Shown here: piece by piece, positions 37,215 through 45,728 of the stretch
How the letters are laid out: the number at the start of each line of letters is the position of its first letter
Numbering within the stretch: position 1 is the first letter of the stretch
Source of the DNA: Halorubrum sp. BOL3-1
GTDB lineage: Archaea; Halobacteriota; Halobacteria; Halobacteriales; Haloferacaceae
Length of the DNA stretch: 64,000 nt
Assembly (NCBI RefSeq): GCF_004114375.1
Contig: NZ_CP034692.1
Span: forward strand, 1,984,001 to 2,048,000
Reading direction: 5' to 3'
Notes under the pieces: model-generated
Told to the model about the DNA's origin: nothing
What the model saw: only the letters and a program-made list of their open reading frames with translations
Databases searched by the model: none
Translations under genes and position numbers: made by a program

Positions 37215-38141
37215 TCAGATCGACCTCGCTTCGATCAGCGCGGCTTCAACGTCGACTTTTCCGGGGTTCTCCATCTCGTCGACCAGGACGTACCGGCCGA
37301 AGGTGGGACCGGTGACGCGGTAGTAGCGCCCGAGGACGTCCTCGCCCATCTCCTCGGCGACGACCGTGGTGTCGAGCGCGTCCATCGCCATGTCCTTGGC
37401 CGCTTCGAGGGTCATGCCGGTGAGGTCCTCGGTGGCCTCGCGGTCGAAGATGACCTCGGTGACGGTCTCGCCGTCGTCCAACACGCCCTTGATCCGGAGG
37501 TCGAACTCGCCGTCGACCTGGCCGTGTTCCGAGCAGCGGCCGTTCTGCAGGACGCGCGTACAGTCCTCCTCGGGGCAGCGCTTGATCAGGCCGGAGCCGG
37601 ACTGGATGTCGACGAGGGCGCCCTCGACGGTGTCGGCGTTGTCCCCGACCTCGATCTCCTCGCCGACCTCGGAGATCCCGGTGGTCCGGTTGAGCTTCAC
37701 CGAGTAGCTGCCCTCGTACTCGTCGGTGACGACGTTCGTCAGCTCGTACGCCCGTCCCTCGGTCAGCTCGGGGAGGTCCGAGGTCTCGAAGGCGACGAAC
37801 TTGGTCGTGCCCGACTCGTCTCCGAGGAGGCCGACCTGCGAGATGGAGTCGCTGCGCGGCTCCCAGAGGTCGACCAGCTTCACGCGCAGGTCGATCCACT
37901 GCTCGTCCTCGTCGATGTCGTTGACGAGGACCTCCTCGCTGCCGCCGCGGCCGAGCTCGTCGCGCTCCATCCCGGCGTCTTCGAGGTAGCTGTTGGTGAC
38001 GCTCCGGCTCGCCTCGTCGAGGGGCACGCGGTACTCGTCGACGAGCGTCTCCAGCCGCTCTTCGGCGTCGTCGGGATCGACGTCCGTGTGGTCCGAGAAC
38101 TGTTCCGCTATCGCTTCCGCTTCCTGTCGCAGTTCGCTCAT
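37215..38141 (-). CDS. rpa: Replication protein A (RPA3-like, OB fold plus zinc finger)
   Basis: Single-stranded DNA-binding protein of 308 aa. An N-terminal helical part is followed by an OB fold (QWIDLRVKLVDLWEPRSDSI, TKFVAFETSDLPELTEGRAY, SYSVKLNRTTGISEVGEEIE) and then a second OB-like module interrupted by a zinc finger, CPEEDCTRVLQNGRCSEHG (CxxxxC...CxxH). The length and single zinc finger resemble Haloferax RPA3. It is translated just before the associated-protein gene. Upstream lies composite repeat copy 3. Confidence 0.92.
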   Translation of the reverse strand: MSELRQEAEAIAEQFSDHTDVDPDDAEERLETLVDEYRVPLDEASRSVTNSYLEDAGMERDELGRGGSEEVLVNDIDEDEQWIDLRVKLVDLWEPRSDSISQVGLLGDESGTTKFVAFETSDLPELTEGRAYELTNVVTDEYEGSYSVKLNRTTGISEVGEEIEVGDNADTVEGALVDIQSGSGLIKRCPEEDCTRVLQNGRCSEHGQVDGEFDLRIKGVLDDGETVTEVIFDREATEDLTGMTLEAAKDMAMDALDTTVVAEEMGEDVLGRYYRVTGPTFGRYVLVDEMENPGKVDVEAALIEARSI

Positions 38142-38416
38142 GGGGTGTCTCCGCCTCCGGTCTTGTTTCAGTGGGAGGCGTACGGCGGTTGGTTCCAGAT
38201 GGTATTAAAATGTACGTGACCGCGGTGAAAGTGAAGTTAAATCGGTGTCTGAAGGCGTCTGCGTGATGTTCTCTCGATCCGCCGAGACCAGACAACGCGT
38301 CGGCCGCGACCGCGTCAGACATTTGTCAGCCACGCGCGGGCTTCGTTTCGAGTGGAACGGTCACACGGTTCGCGGCCACACGGAGCGAGGATTCGACGAG
38401 CGCGACGAGACGAAGC

Positions 38417-38860
38417 AGTGGCGCGCGCCTGCGAGCGGTCGCCCCCGGCGACCGCGAGACAGGACGCGCGAGGGAGTCGGCGGCGACCGACGGGAGCCGC
38501 CGACGAGGCTGGGGAGGCGTGAGGCTGCGGTGTGGTCGCCGGGTGGGACTCGAAGGGGCAGCCGCGAGGACGGCACAGGCGACGCGAGCACCGCAGGGAG
38601 CGAGTGAAACGAGCGACCGAGGAGCGTGGTTCGAGAGAGCTCCGCTCTCTCGTCATCACGAGACGCCGGAGGCGTCTCGAACGACGGCGAGCGTGCGTCG
38701 TCCTCGCGGCTGGGGCTTCGACGGTGTTCGTGTCGATCAGCGATTTATAAGTGAAAACGTACGGCCGAGCGGCTTGGGCTTCGACGGTGTTCGTGTCCTC
38801 AGCAGCAACTACATCGTATCGATCGGCTTGGGCTTCAGTGGTCTCGGTCACGAGATCGGC
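38417..38860 (+). repeat. Composite structured repeat, copy 3 (long form)
   Basis: The fullest same-strand copy, in the 755-nt gap between rnz and rpa. Hairpin 1 is GCGGTCGCC (38435-38443) with GGCGACCGC (38447-38455). Hairpin 2 is GTCGGCGGC (38476-38484) with GCCGCCGAC (38496-38504). The CTGGGGAGGCGTGAGG box follows. Next come variable hairpins (GAGAGAG...CTCTCTC and GAGACGCC...GGCGTCTC around 38633-38680) and three GGCTTGGGCTTCGACGG-type modules starting at about 38705, 38767 and 38821. The remainder of the gap (38142-38416 and 38861-38896) shows no gene. Confidence 0.78.
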
Positions 38861-38896
38861 CGTCGAAGGTCGGTTCGCCCCCGCGTACTCGCCGTA

Positions 38897-39829
38897 TCAG
38901 TCGTCCGCGTCGGGGAACGGCACCTCGACCAAGTCGCCGTCGTCGGGGAGCAGGCACTCGCCGTCGAACGCCTCGCGAGCCTCCTCGCGGATCGGTCGCG
39001 CATCGCCGGCGTACCGCGAGGAGATGTGAACCAAGGCGAGCCGCTTCGCGTTCGCGCGGGCCGCGACCGAGCCGGCCTCGCGGCCGGTAGCGTGGGCCGT
39101 GTCGCGGGCGCGGTCGGCCATGTCGTCTGCGAAGGTCGCGTCGTGGATCAGCAGGTCGGCGTCTTCGGCCGCCTCCACGGTGGCCTCCCGCGGGCGCGTG
39201 TCCGCGGTGTACACGAGTCTGCGACCCGGGCGCGCCGGGCCGACGACCTGCTCGGGTTCGACGACCGTGCCGTCCGGGGTCTCGACCGATTCGCCCTCGT
39301 GGAGGCGCCCGAACTTCGGCCCGACCGGGACGCCGAGCTCCTCCGCCTTCGGGCGGTCGAACCGGCCGGGGCGGTCGTTCTCCGTCAAGACGTACCCCTG
39401 CGAGTTCGTCCGGTGTTCCGTCTCGAAGGCGCGCACGGCGTACTCGTCGGCCTCGTAGGCGACTTCGCCGGGGGGGACGGGGTCGATCCGGACGGGGAAC
39501 GCCGGGTCGTGGCCGACCGCGTGGACGAGGTCGCGGAGGTGGTCGCGGGTCCCCGGGGGACAGTGGATCGTCAGCGGGTCGGTGCGGTCGTTGAACCCGA
39601 GCGTCTGGACGAGTCCGGGGATGCCGAGGACGTGGTCGCCGTGGAGGTGCGAGACGAATATCCGGTCGACGGTGAACCCGGTCCCGCCGCGCATCATCTC
39701 GCGTTGGGTGCCCTCGCCGCAGTCGAAGAGGAAGCGGTCGCCCTCGCGGTTGACGAAGACGCCGCTCGCCGCGCGCTCGACGGTCGGGACGGCCCCGCCC
39801 GTCCCGAGGAAGGTGACGCGAAGAGACAT
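38897..39829 (-). CDS. rnz: Ribonuclease Z (tRNase Z)
   Basis: Metallo-beta-lactamase-fold endonuclease that removes the 3' trailer of tRNA precursors; 310 aa. It starts MSLRVTFLGTGGAVPTVERA. The zinc-binding motif is FVSHLHGDHVLGIPGL, further metal ligands are in LLIHDATFADDMADRA and ALVHISSRYA, and the GEGTQREMMRGG segment is typical of the family. It probably has its own promoter. The gene ends next to composite repeat copy 3. Confidence 0.95.
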   Translation of the reverse strand: MSLRVTFLGTGGAVPTVERAASGVFVNREGDRFLFDCGEGTQREMMRGGTGFTVDRIFVSHLHGDHVLGIPGLVQTLGFNDRTDPLTIHCPPGTRDHLRDLVHAVGHDPAFPVRIDPVPPGEVAYEADEYAVRAFETEHRTNSQGYVLTENDRPGRFDRPKAEELGVPVGPKFGRLHEGESVETPDGTVVEPEQVVGPARPGRRLVYTADTRPREATVEAAEDADLLIHDATFADDMADRARDTAHATGREAGSVAARANAKRLALVHISSRYAGDARPIREEAREAFDGECLLPDDGDLVEVPFPDADD

Positions 39830-39945
39830 AACGATTTATTCGGGCGGCCGTTGTAAACCGATGTCGATGCCGTCGGACGCGAGAAGCGGCAGCTGGGGCA
39901 GACGCACAGCGACACCCACATGCGTCCGGGGACCCGACGCCGGCC

Positions 39946-40224
39946 ATGGACGACTCGATCGCCGCCTTGGTCCGGCAGGAGGGATGGCGCGCGGAGGGAG
40001 CCGCCGCCCGCGTCCACTACGAGGGCGGCCGCGACCGGTTCGCGGTGGAGTTCTACGCCGAGACGGGCCGCGTCCTCTACTGGACCGTTCCGACCGACGA
40101 GGACGAGGGCGGCACGGCGGCGCCGGTCCCGCGCGAGCGCATTCCGGACCCGCTCCGGCGTCGCGTCCGTGAGGACCTCGACGCGGCCGACATCGACCCC
40201 GAAATCGAGCGGCGCGACCTCTGA
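39946..40224 (+). CDS. Small conserved haloarchaeal-type protein, function unknown
   Basis: 92 aa, MDDSIAALVRQEGWRAEGAA..., with RVHYEGGRDRFAVEFYAETG and a charged C-terminus (RVREDLDAADIDPEIERRDL). The composition and codon use fit the genome, and no overlapping frame is better. I do not recognise a domain with certainty; the alternating pattern suggests a small beta-sheet protein. It runs towards the ABC exporter gene but is separated from it by 224 nt. Confidence 0.62.
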   Translation: MDDSIAALVRQEGWRAEGAAARVHYEGGRDRFAVEFYAETGRVLYWTVPTDEDEGGTAAPVPRERIPDPLRRRVREDLDAADIDPEIERRDL

Positions 40225-40234
40225 GTCACCCGGT

Positions 40235-40294
40235 CGGTCGCGGGCCGGTGATCGACGTGCGCACCGGTCGTGGGCCGGTGGCCGATGTACGCAC
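40235..40294 (+). repeat. Two tandem copies of a 30-nt unit
   Basis: Imperfect duplication with units at 40235-40264 and 40265-40294, each beginning CGGTCG and ending GCAC, with a partial third start at 40295. It lies just downstream of the 92-aa protein gene and upstream of the ABC exporter. Confidence 0.6.
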
Positions 40295-40448
40295 CGGTCG
40301 GAAAGGCGGCCGAATCGGAGACCTCGCCGCTTCGCGGCGAACGCGGCGGACGAAATCCGCCGAACGACCGCCTGTTACCGGACTTTTCTGCCGATGTATT
40401 TCGGTTCGAAGGAAACCTATTTGCCGCGGTACACGATAGGAGGAGTCG

Positions 40449-42419
40449 ATGAGTGGTGTCGACTGGGAGGAAGACGATCCCTTCGAGGAGCAGCGGGACA
40501 AGATCGAGAATCCGATGAAGCGGCTGTTCGTCGAGTACGGCCGCGACTACGTCCCGCAGGTGACGGTGGGGGTGTTCGCGAGCGTCTTCGCGCGGCTGCT
40601 GGACCTCCTGCCGCCGCTAATGTTGGGGATCGCCGTCGACGCCATCTTCTACACCGGCGCGCAGCAGACGGCCGGCGAAGTGCCCGCGTTCAGCGAGCAG
40701 ATCCCGCTCGTCGTCCTGCCCGACGCGTGGCTGCCGACGGCCCAGACGGGACAGTTCTGGTTCACCATCGCCGTCATCGGCGGCGCGTTCGGTATCGGCG
40801 CCGGGTTCCACTGGGTCCGCAACTGGGGGTTCAACGCCTTCGCCCAGAACATCCAGCACGACGTCCGGACGGACACCTACGACAAGATGCAGCGGCTGAA
40901 CATGGAGTTCTTCTCCGACAAGCAGACCGGGGAGATGATGTCTATCCTCTCGAACGACGTGAACCGGCTCGAACGGTTCTTGAACGACGGGATGAACTCC
41001 CTGTTCCGGCTGTCGGTGATGGTCGTCGGCATCGGCGTCCTCCTCTTCTGGATCAACTGGCAGCTCGCCTTGGTCGCGCTGCTGCCGGTCCCGGTCATCG
41101 GCGGGTTCACCTACCTGTTCATTAGGATCATCCAGCCGAAGTACGCCGAGGTGCGCTCGTCGGTCGGGAAGATGAACTCCCGGCTGGAGAACAACCTCGG
41201 CGGCATCCAGGTGATCAAGTCGTCGAACACCGAACCGCACGAGTCCGACCGCGTCGACGACGTCTCGATGGACTACTTCGACGCCAACTGGGACGCGATC
41301 ACCACTCGGATCAAGTTCTTCCCGGCGCTCCGCGTGCTCGCCGGTATCGGGTTCGTGGTCACGTTCGCCGTCGGCGGCCTCTGGGTGTTCCAGGAGACGC
41401 CGCCGGGACCGTTCACCGGCGACCTCTCGGTCGGGATGTTCGTCGTCTTCATCCTCTACACCCAGCGGTTCATCTGGCCGATGGCGCAGTTCGGACAGAT
41501 CATCAACATGTACCAGCGCGCCCGCGCCTCCTCCGCGCGGATCTTCGGCCTGATGGACGAGCCCTCCCGCCTGGCTGAGGACCCGGACGCCGAGGACCTG
41601 ACCGTCGGCGACGGCGACGTGGTCTACGACGACGTCTCCTTCGGCTACGACGAGGAGACGATAATCGGGGACGTCGACTTCGCGGTCGAGGGCGGCGAGA
41701 CGCTCGCCCTGGTCGGACCGACCGGCGCCGGGAAGTCGACGGTCCTCAAGCTCCTGCTCCGGATGTACGACGTCGACGAGGGAGCGATCGAGATCGACGG
41801 ACAGAGCGTCCGCGACGTGACGCTCAAGTCGCTCCGGCGGTCGATCGGCTACGTCGGACAGTCATCGTACCTGTTCTACGGCACCGTCCGCGAGAACATC
41901 ACGTACGGCACCTTCGACGCGACCGACGAGGAGGTCGAGGAGGCGGCGCGGGCGGCCGAGGCCCACGAGTTCATCGAGAACCTCCCCGACGGCTACGACA
42001 CGATGGTCGGAGAGCGCGGAGTGAAGCTCTCCGGCGGCCAGCGCCAGCGCGTCACCATCGCCCGGGCCGTCCTCAAGGACCCCGACATCCTCGTCCTCGA
42101 CGAGGCGACCTCCGATGTCGACACGGAGACGGAGATGCTGATCCAGCGCTCGCTCGACCGGCTCACGACCGACCGGACGACGTTCGCGATCGCCCACCGG
42201 CTCTCGACGATCAAGGACGCGGACACCATCCTCGTGCTGGAGGGCGGGGAGATCGCCGAGCGCGGCACCCACGACGAACTGCTCGAAAACGACGGGCTGT
42301 ACGCGCACCTCTGGGGCGTTCAGGCCGGCGAAATAGACGAGCTCCCCCAGGAGTTCATCGACCGCGCACAGGAGCGCACCGCGCGGATCGTCGAGGACGC
42401 CGAGAGCGACGACGACTGA
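40449..42419 (+). CDS. ABC transporter, fused permease/ATPase (MsbA-like exporter)
   Basis: A 656-aa half-transporter expected to form a homodimer. Residues about 35-340 form a six-helix ABC transmembrane domain (DYVPQVTVGVFASVFARLLD through FVVFILYTQRFIWPMAQFGQ). The nucleotide-binding domain has Walker A VGPTGAGKSTVLKLLLRMYD, signature KLSGGQRQRVTIARAVLKD, Walker B ILVLDEATSDVDTETE and the H-loop AIAHRLSTIKDAD. It is of the lipid/drug exporter class; the substrate is unknown. No partner half-transporter is adjacent. Confidence 0.92.
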   Translation: MSGVDWEEDDPFEEQRDKIENPMKRLFVEYGRDYVPQVTVGVFASVFARLLDLLPPLMLGIAVDAIFYTGAQQTAGEVPAFSEQIPLVVLPDAWLPTAQTGQFWFTIAVIGGAFGIGAGFHWVRNWGFNAFAQNIQHDVRTDTYDKMQRLNMEFFSDKQTGEMMSILSNDVNRLERFLNDGMNSLFRLSVMVVGIGVLLFWINWQLALVALLPVPVIGGFTYLFIRIIQPKYAEVRSSVGKMNSRLENNLGGIQVIKSSNTEPHESDRVDDVSMDYFDANWDAITTRIKFFPALRVLAGIGFVVTFAVGGLWVFQETPPGPFTGDLSVGMFVVFILYTQRFIWPMAQFGQIINMYQRARASSARIFGLMDEPSRLAEDPDAEDLTVGDGDVVYDDVSFGYDEETIIGDVDFAVEGGETLALVGPTGAGKSTVLKLLLRMYDVDEGAIEIDGQSVRDVTLKSLRRSIGYVGQSSYLFYGTVRENITYGTFDATDEEVEEAARAAEAHEFIENLPDGYDTMVGERGVKLSGGQRQRVTIARAVLKDPDILVLDEATSDVDTETEMLIQRSLDRLTTDRTTFAIAHRLSTIKDADTILVLEGGEIAERGTHDELLENDGLYAHLWGVQAGEIDELPQEFIDRAQERTARIVEDAESDDD

Positions 42420-42491
42420 TCGGGACCCCCGCCGAGTCAGGGGACACGGCGGCGCCGCGGAGTCGAACGACGCGGCGACGCGACCGAGGCG

Positions 42492-42803
42492 TCACCGCGG
42501 GAGGGAGCTCCAGTCCTCCGCGGTCGTCTCCGGGGGCGGGTCGTCGTAGCCGAGCGCGTCGAAGACCGCCTGCCGGACGTCCGACGGCTCCCGGAACCGC
42601 GTCTCCGCGTAATCTTCGAGGAGGCGGCCGAACCGCTCGGTCTCCGTCGGCGTCTCCAGTTCGGCGGCGCCGTACTGCTCTATCAGCTCCGCGGCCGTCA
42701 CCGGGTATCGGTGTTCGCGGAGCGCTCGCTTCAGCGGGCCGAACGTCACGACTGGGGCCGGATCGCGCGCTTCCGAGTCGCGCGCCGCGTTATCACCGCT
42801 CAT
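42492..42803 (-). CDS. DUF5789-like small protein
   Basis: 103 aa from MSGDNAARDSEARDPAPVV; nine further open codons upstream are not gene-like. The core FGPLKRALREHRYPVTAAEL, IEQYGAAELETPTETERFGR and DVRQAVFDALGYDD resembles the haloarchaeal DUF5789/DUF2795-like helical family. The function is unknown. A TATA-like TATTATG on its strand lies about 26-32 nt upstream (about 42828-42836). It is divergent from the creatininase-family gene with a perfect hairpin between them. Confidence 0.72.
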   Translation of the reverse strand: MSGDNAARDSEARDPAPVVTFGPLKRALREHRYPVTAAELIEQYGAAELETPTETERFGRLLEDYAETRFREPSDVRQAVFDALGYDDPPPETTAEDWSSLPR

Positions 42804-42843
42804 ACGGCCGGGATCGACGGGGAGCGGCATAATACCCCGGGAG

Positions 42844-42892
42844 CGTTCGGCCGCACACCCGGTCGCGGCGCGACCGGGTGTGCGGCCGAACG
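42844..42892. repeat. Perfect 23-bp inverted repeat with 3-nt loop
   Basis: Arms 42844-42866 and 42870-42892 are exact reverse complements (CGTTCGGCCGCACACCC... and its mirror) around a GGC loop. It lies between the inferred TATA boxes of the divergent DUF5789 and creatininase genes, upstream of both promoters, so it would not be in either mRNA. It could be an operator, a cruciform or a mobile hairpin. Confidence 0.85.
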
Positions 42893-42944
42893 CGGGGTCG
42901 CCGGTGACCGCCGGCTATACGGCGACGGGCGCCGACATGTCGGT

Positions 42945-43742
42945 ATGCGCCTCAGCGAGGCCGCCTGGACAGACGTTCGCGACGCCGACATCGACGTCGC
43001 GTTCCTCCCGGTCGGCAGCACGGAACAACACGGACCGCACGCGCCGCTCGGCACCGACACGCTGAACGCCGTCGCGGTCGCGGAAGCCGGCGCCGACGCG
43101 TACGGGGAGAGAGAATCGAACGGCGCGGGCGACGCGGCCGAGGCGGGCGGCGCCGACCGCGAGGCGTCGCCCGGCGAGGTCACGGTCGCGCCGCCGATCC
43201 CGGTCGGCGTCGCGGAGGAGCACCGCGCGTTCGACGGGACAATGTGGGTATCCCCGGGGACGTTCCGCGCGTACGTCCGGGAGTCCGCCGAGTCGCTCGT
43301 CGCCCGCGGCGTCGACCGCGTCGTGTTCGTCAACGGGCACGGCGGGAACGCGGAGGCGCTCGCCGAGGTCGCCCGCCGGTTCTCCCGCGATCCCGACCAC
43401 GAGGGGTACGGCGTCGCGTTCACGTGGTTCGAGGCGGTCGGTGACCACGCGGGCGACATGGGCCACGCCGGGCCGCTGGAGACGGCGCTTCTGCGCGCGA
43501 CGAACCCGGAGTTGGTCCGCGAAGACCGGATCGACGGGGCGAGCGCGGGCGCCGCCGACCGGTGGGGCGAGTGGGTCTCCGGCGTGAACCTCGCGCACGA
43601 CTCCGACGAGTTCACCGACAACGGCGTCGTCGGAGACCCGCGGGATGGCGACGCCGAGCGCGGCGAGCTCCTGCTCGACCGCGCGAGCGCCGCGCTCGCG
43701 GGGCTGGCGGCGGCGGTCGTCGAGCGGAACGCGGAGCGGTAG
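42945..43742 (+). CDS. Creatininase family protein (possible ArfB-type formamide hydrolase)
   Basis: Metal-dependent amidohydrolase, 265 aa from MRLSEAAWTDVRDADIDVAF; an upstream-open frame is disregarded because the TATA-like CTATACGG at 42913-42920 fits this start. Signature motifs: LPVGSTEQHGPHAPLGTDT with Glu, His and Asp metal ligands, VEEHRAFDGTMWVSPGTFRA, and VFVNGHGGNAEALAEVARR. In archaea, members include ArfB, which deformylates an intermediate of flavin/F420 synthesis. That is possible here but not demonstrated. It contains a short Gly/Ala/Asp-rich insert at about residues 50-75. Confidence 0.88.
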   Translation: MRLSEAAWTDVRDADIDVAFLPVGSTEQHGPHAPLGTDTLNAVAVAEAGADAYGERESNGAGDAAEAGGADREASPGEVTVAPPIPVGVAEEHRAFDGTMWVSPGTFRAYVRESAESLVARGVDRVVFVNGHGGNAEALAEVARRFSRDPDHEGYGVAFTWFEAVGDHAGDMGHAGPLETALLRATNPELVREDRIDGASAGAADRWGEWVSGVNLAHDSDEFTDNGVVGDPRDGDAERGELLLDRASAALAGLAAAVVERNAER

Positions 43743-43748
43743 GGCACG

Positions 43749-43798
43749 GAGTAGCGGGGCGCGGAGCGAGAGGGCAGTGAGTAGCGGGGCGCGGAGCG
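43749..43798 (+). repeat. 20-bp direct repeat, 30-nt period
   Basis: Two identical 20-bp copies (GAGTAGCGGGGCGCGGAGCG) at 43749-43768 and 43779-43798, in the short gap between the convergent creatininase and DUF5790 genes. Confidence 0.8.
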
Positions 43799-43802
43799 GC
43801 GG

Positions 43803-44204
43803 CTACTCCTCGTCGTCGGCCGCGTCCTGAAGCGCCCCGCGGATCGCGGGGACGGTACCGGTGAGGGAGGCCACCTCGTCGGCGGCGCTCTCGATGTCCG
43901 CGACGAGCGACTCGACCTCCTCGATCTCGTCGTTCAGGTCCGCGGCGTCCTCGAACGCGTCGGCGCGCTCACCGAGGACGTACGCCTTCTTCGCCGAGCG
44001 CACGCTGTCGACCGCGTCGCCGGCGTCGAGCGCGGACTTCAGCCCGTTGAGCGCGCCGAGCACGTTGTCCGCGTCCGTCTCCCACACCGCGTCCGGGTCG
44101 GGGAGCTGCTCGCGCGCCGCCGCGAGGTGTTCCTCGACCTCGGCGCGGGTCTCCTCGGCCGCCTCACCGAACAGGTCGTCGTCGTCGAACGTGGACTGGG
44201 CCAT
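43803..44204 (-). CDS. DUF5790-like haloarchaeal protein
   Basis: 133 aa from MAQSTFDDDDLFGEAAEE; a longer open frame upstream is Arg/Gly-rich and unlikely. The middle NVLGALNGLKSALDAGDAVD and SVRSAKKAYVLGERADAFED is the recognisable core of haloarchaeal DUF5790, predicted helical; the C-terminal half suggests a coiled coil. The function is unknown. No neighbours on the same strand suggest a pathway. Confidence 0.75.
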   Translation of the reverse strand: MAQSTFDDDDLFGEAAEETRAEVEEHLAAAREQLPDPDAVWETDADNVLGALNGLKSALDAGDAVDSVRSAKKAYVLGERADAFEDAADLNDEIEEVESLVADIESAADEVASLTGTVPAIRGALQDAADDEE

Positions 44205-44229
44205 GTCCGGACCGTCGTGCCCGTACCTT

Positions 44230-44595
44230 TTAAAAACGCGCCCGAAAGCGGAAGTGAAACCGGCGGTACGGAGAGGTCCGCCGCCGGATCGGGCGGCTCT
44301 CGCGTTCAGTTCCGGTCCGGCCGCGACCCGATCGGATCCGGACGAGCAGTTCCGCCGCAATCAGCGCTACGAGGGGACCGAGGACGCCGGCGAGGACCGC
44401 GAGCGTCCGGATCCGATCGACGACGGTCTCCGCGTCGGGCGTCGCCGCGAGCAGGACCGGACGGTCGCGGCCGACGGAGTCACGCTGTGCGGGAGCGGAG
44501 CGGCCGGGGTCACGCTGTGCGGCAGCGGGGCAGCCGGGATCGCGCTCTGCGGGAGCGGAGCCGCCGGGGTCGCCGTCGGGGTTCCGTTCGGTCAC
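44230..44595 (-). CDS. Doubtful small membrane protein with 10-residue repeats
   Basis: 121 aa if started at the GTG at 44595 (VTERNPDGDPGGSAPAER...). Residues about 10-40 are three imperfect 10-residue repeats (DPGGSAPAER, DPGCPAAAQR, DPGRSAPAQR) produced by the DNA tandem repeat. Then one clear transmembrane helix, LAVLAGVLGPLVALIAAELL, follows, and a basic tail. The hydrophobic helix in this frame argues that it may be real; the repeats and lack of family argue against. It occupies most of the 464-nt gap between DUF5790 and the aldo/keto reductase. Confidence 0.33.
   Translation of the reverse strand: MTERNPDGDPGGSAPAERDPGCPAAAQRDPGRSAPAQRDSVGRDRPVLLAATPDAETVVDRIRTLAVLAGVLGPLVALIAAELLVRIRSGRGRTGTERESRPIRRRTSPYRRFHFRFRARF
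44479..44568. repeat. Three tandem copies of a 30-nt unit
   Basis: Units at 44479-44508, 44509-44538 and 44539-44568, sharing CTGTGCGGGAGCGG-like cores, with decreasing similarity in the third and a degenerate fourth. It is in frame with the doubtful membrane protein on the minus strand. Confidence 0.82.
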
Positions 44596-44668
44596 GGCTC
44601 GTCGTTCGGACCGGAACCAGGTCAAATCGACTATTAGGGACCCGTACCGGTATTGAGCGCTCCGGAGA

Positions 44669-45475
44669 TCAGCCCTGATTCCACGAGGCCTCCTCGAAGT
44701 CGACGACCCGCTCGCCGCGGTCAAGGGAGTCGATCCGGGCGATCTCGTCGTCGCTCAGGTCGATCTCGCGGGCGGCCCAGTTGTCCGCGACGTGGTCGAA
44801 GTCGGCCGCCTTCGGGATCGGCGCGACGCGCTCCTTCGAGAGCAGCCACGCGAGGCTCACCTGCGCGGGACTCGCGTCGTGGTTCGCGGCGACATCTCGG
44901 AGCGCGTCGACGTCCGCCACGCGGTTCCGGGCGATGGGCGAGTAGGCGACGAGCCAGTGGTCGTGTTCGACGGCGTACTCGCGGAGCGCCTCCTGCTGGA
45001 GCAACGGGTGACACTCGACCTGATGTGCGAACACGTCGTGGTCGAGTCGGTCGATCGCCTCGTCGAGCTGGTCCGGCCGGAAGTTCGAGAGCCCGATCCG
45101 GTCGATCACCCCGTCGTCGACGAGGTCGTCGAGCGCGGGCAGCGTCTCCTCGGGGTCGTAGCTGTTGATCGGCCAGTGGACGTACAGGAGGTCGATCGAG
45201 TCGACGCCGAGCCGGTCGCGGCTCACCCGCGCGGTCGCGGTCGCGTCGTCGTACGAGAGGTTGTCCGTCGAGAGCTTCGTCGCGACGAACAGGTCCTCGC
45301 GGTCGACGTCGGTGCGGTCGATCCCCGCCGACACCGACGCCTCGTTGTCGTACCCCTGTGCGGTGTCGACGTGGCGGTAGCCGGTGTCGAGCGCGTGCGC
45401 AACGCCGGAGACGCACTCCTCGCCGTCCGCCAGCTTGTACGTCCCGTAGCCGAGCCTGTCGAAGGCGGTCGTCAT
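44669..45475 (-). CDS. Aldo/keto reductase
   Basis: NAD(P)H-dependent reductase of the AKR superfamily, 268 aa from MTTAFDRLGYGTYKLADGEE. The catalytic tetrad is visible: Asp in YRHVDTAQGYDNE, Tyr in AQGYDNE, Lys in LFVATKLSTDN and His in LLYVHWPINSY. The cofactor-binding end shows VAPIPKAADFDHVADNW. It resembles 2,5-diketo-gluconate reductase-like AKRs; the substrate is unknown. The ATG preceded by a short leader is chosen over one ten codons upstream. Confidence 0.92.
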   Translation of the reverse strand: MTTAFDRLGYGTYKLADGEECVSGVAHALDTGYRHVDTAQGYDNEASVSAGIDRTDVDREDLFVATKLSTDNLSYDDATATARVSRDRLGVDSIDLLYVHWPINSYDPEETLPALDDLVDDGVIDRIGLSNFRPDQLDEAIDRLDHDVFAHQVECHPLLQQEALREYAVEHDHWLVAYSPIARNRVADVDALRDVAANHDASPAQVSLAWLLSKERVAPIPKAADFDHVADNWAAREIDLSDDEIARIDSLDRGERVVDFEEASWNQG

Positions 45476-45692
45476 GGTTTTTCGCGGGGACGGCAGCGTC
45501 CTCAACGTACCGGTCTCGGGCGGGGCGACCGTACCGGTCCCGAGCGAATCGTACCGTGCCCGCCGCCGAGCGCGTCGCCCCCCGAGAATCCTCCTCTTTT
45601 TTAATCGCTCAGGGGAGAGGTGCCCTCCGATCTGCCGCTGACGACGGTCTCGACGACGAACGCGGTTATCACTTTTGATACCCAGGAGGCAG

Positions 45693-45700
45693 TTATTATA
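45693..45700 (+). promoter_or_regulatory. TATA box of the transducer-rhodopsin operon
   Basis: TTATTATA centred about 32 nt before the ATG at 45729. This spacing fits a near-leaderless transcript starting at that ATG and is too far from the next in-frame ATG at 45801. Confidence 0.55.
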
Positions 45701-45728
45701 TCGATACGGCCCGTGTCGATCAGTACAG

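Noticed and set aside
38532-38750. Open frame ending AAGASTVFVSISDL, with a similar ending in a frame at 49843-50157
   Set aside because: The shared ending comes from the repeated DNA modules, not from protein conservation; the rest of both frames is Arg-rich and crosses hairpins.
43861-44637. 258-aa plus-strand frame with repeated GVTLCGSGAA
   Set aside because: It lies opposite the DUF5790 gene and its first part is Ser/Ala/Arg-rich; the Cys/Gly repeats are the reverse reading of a tandem DNA repeat.
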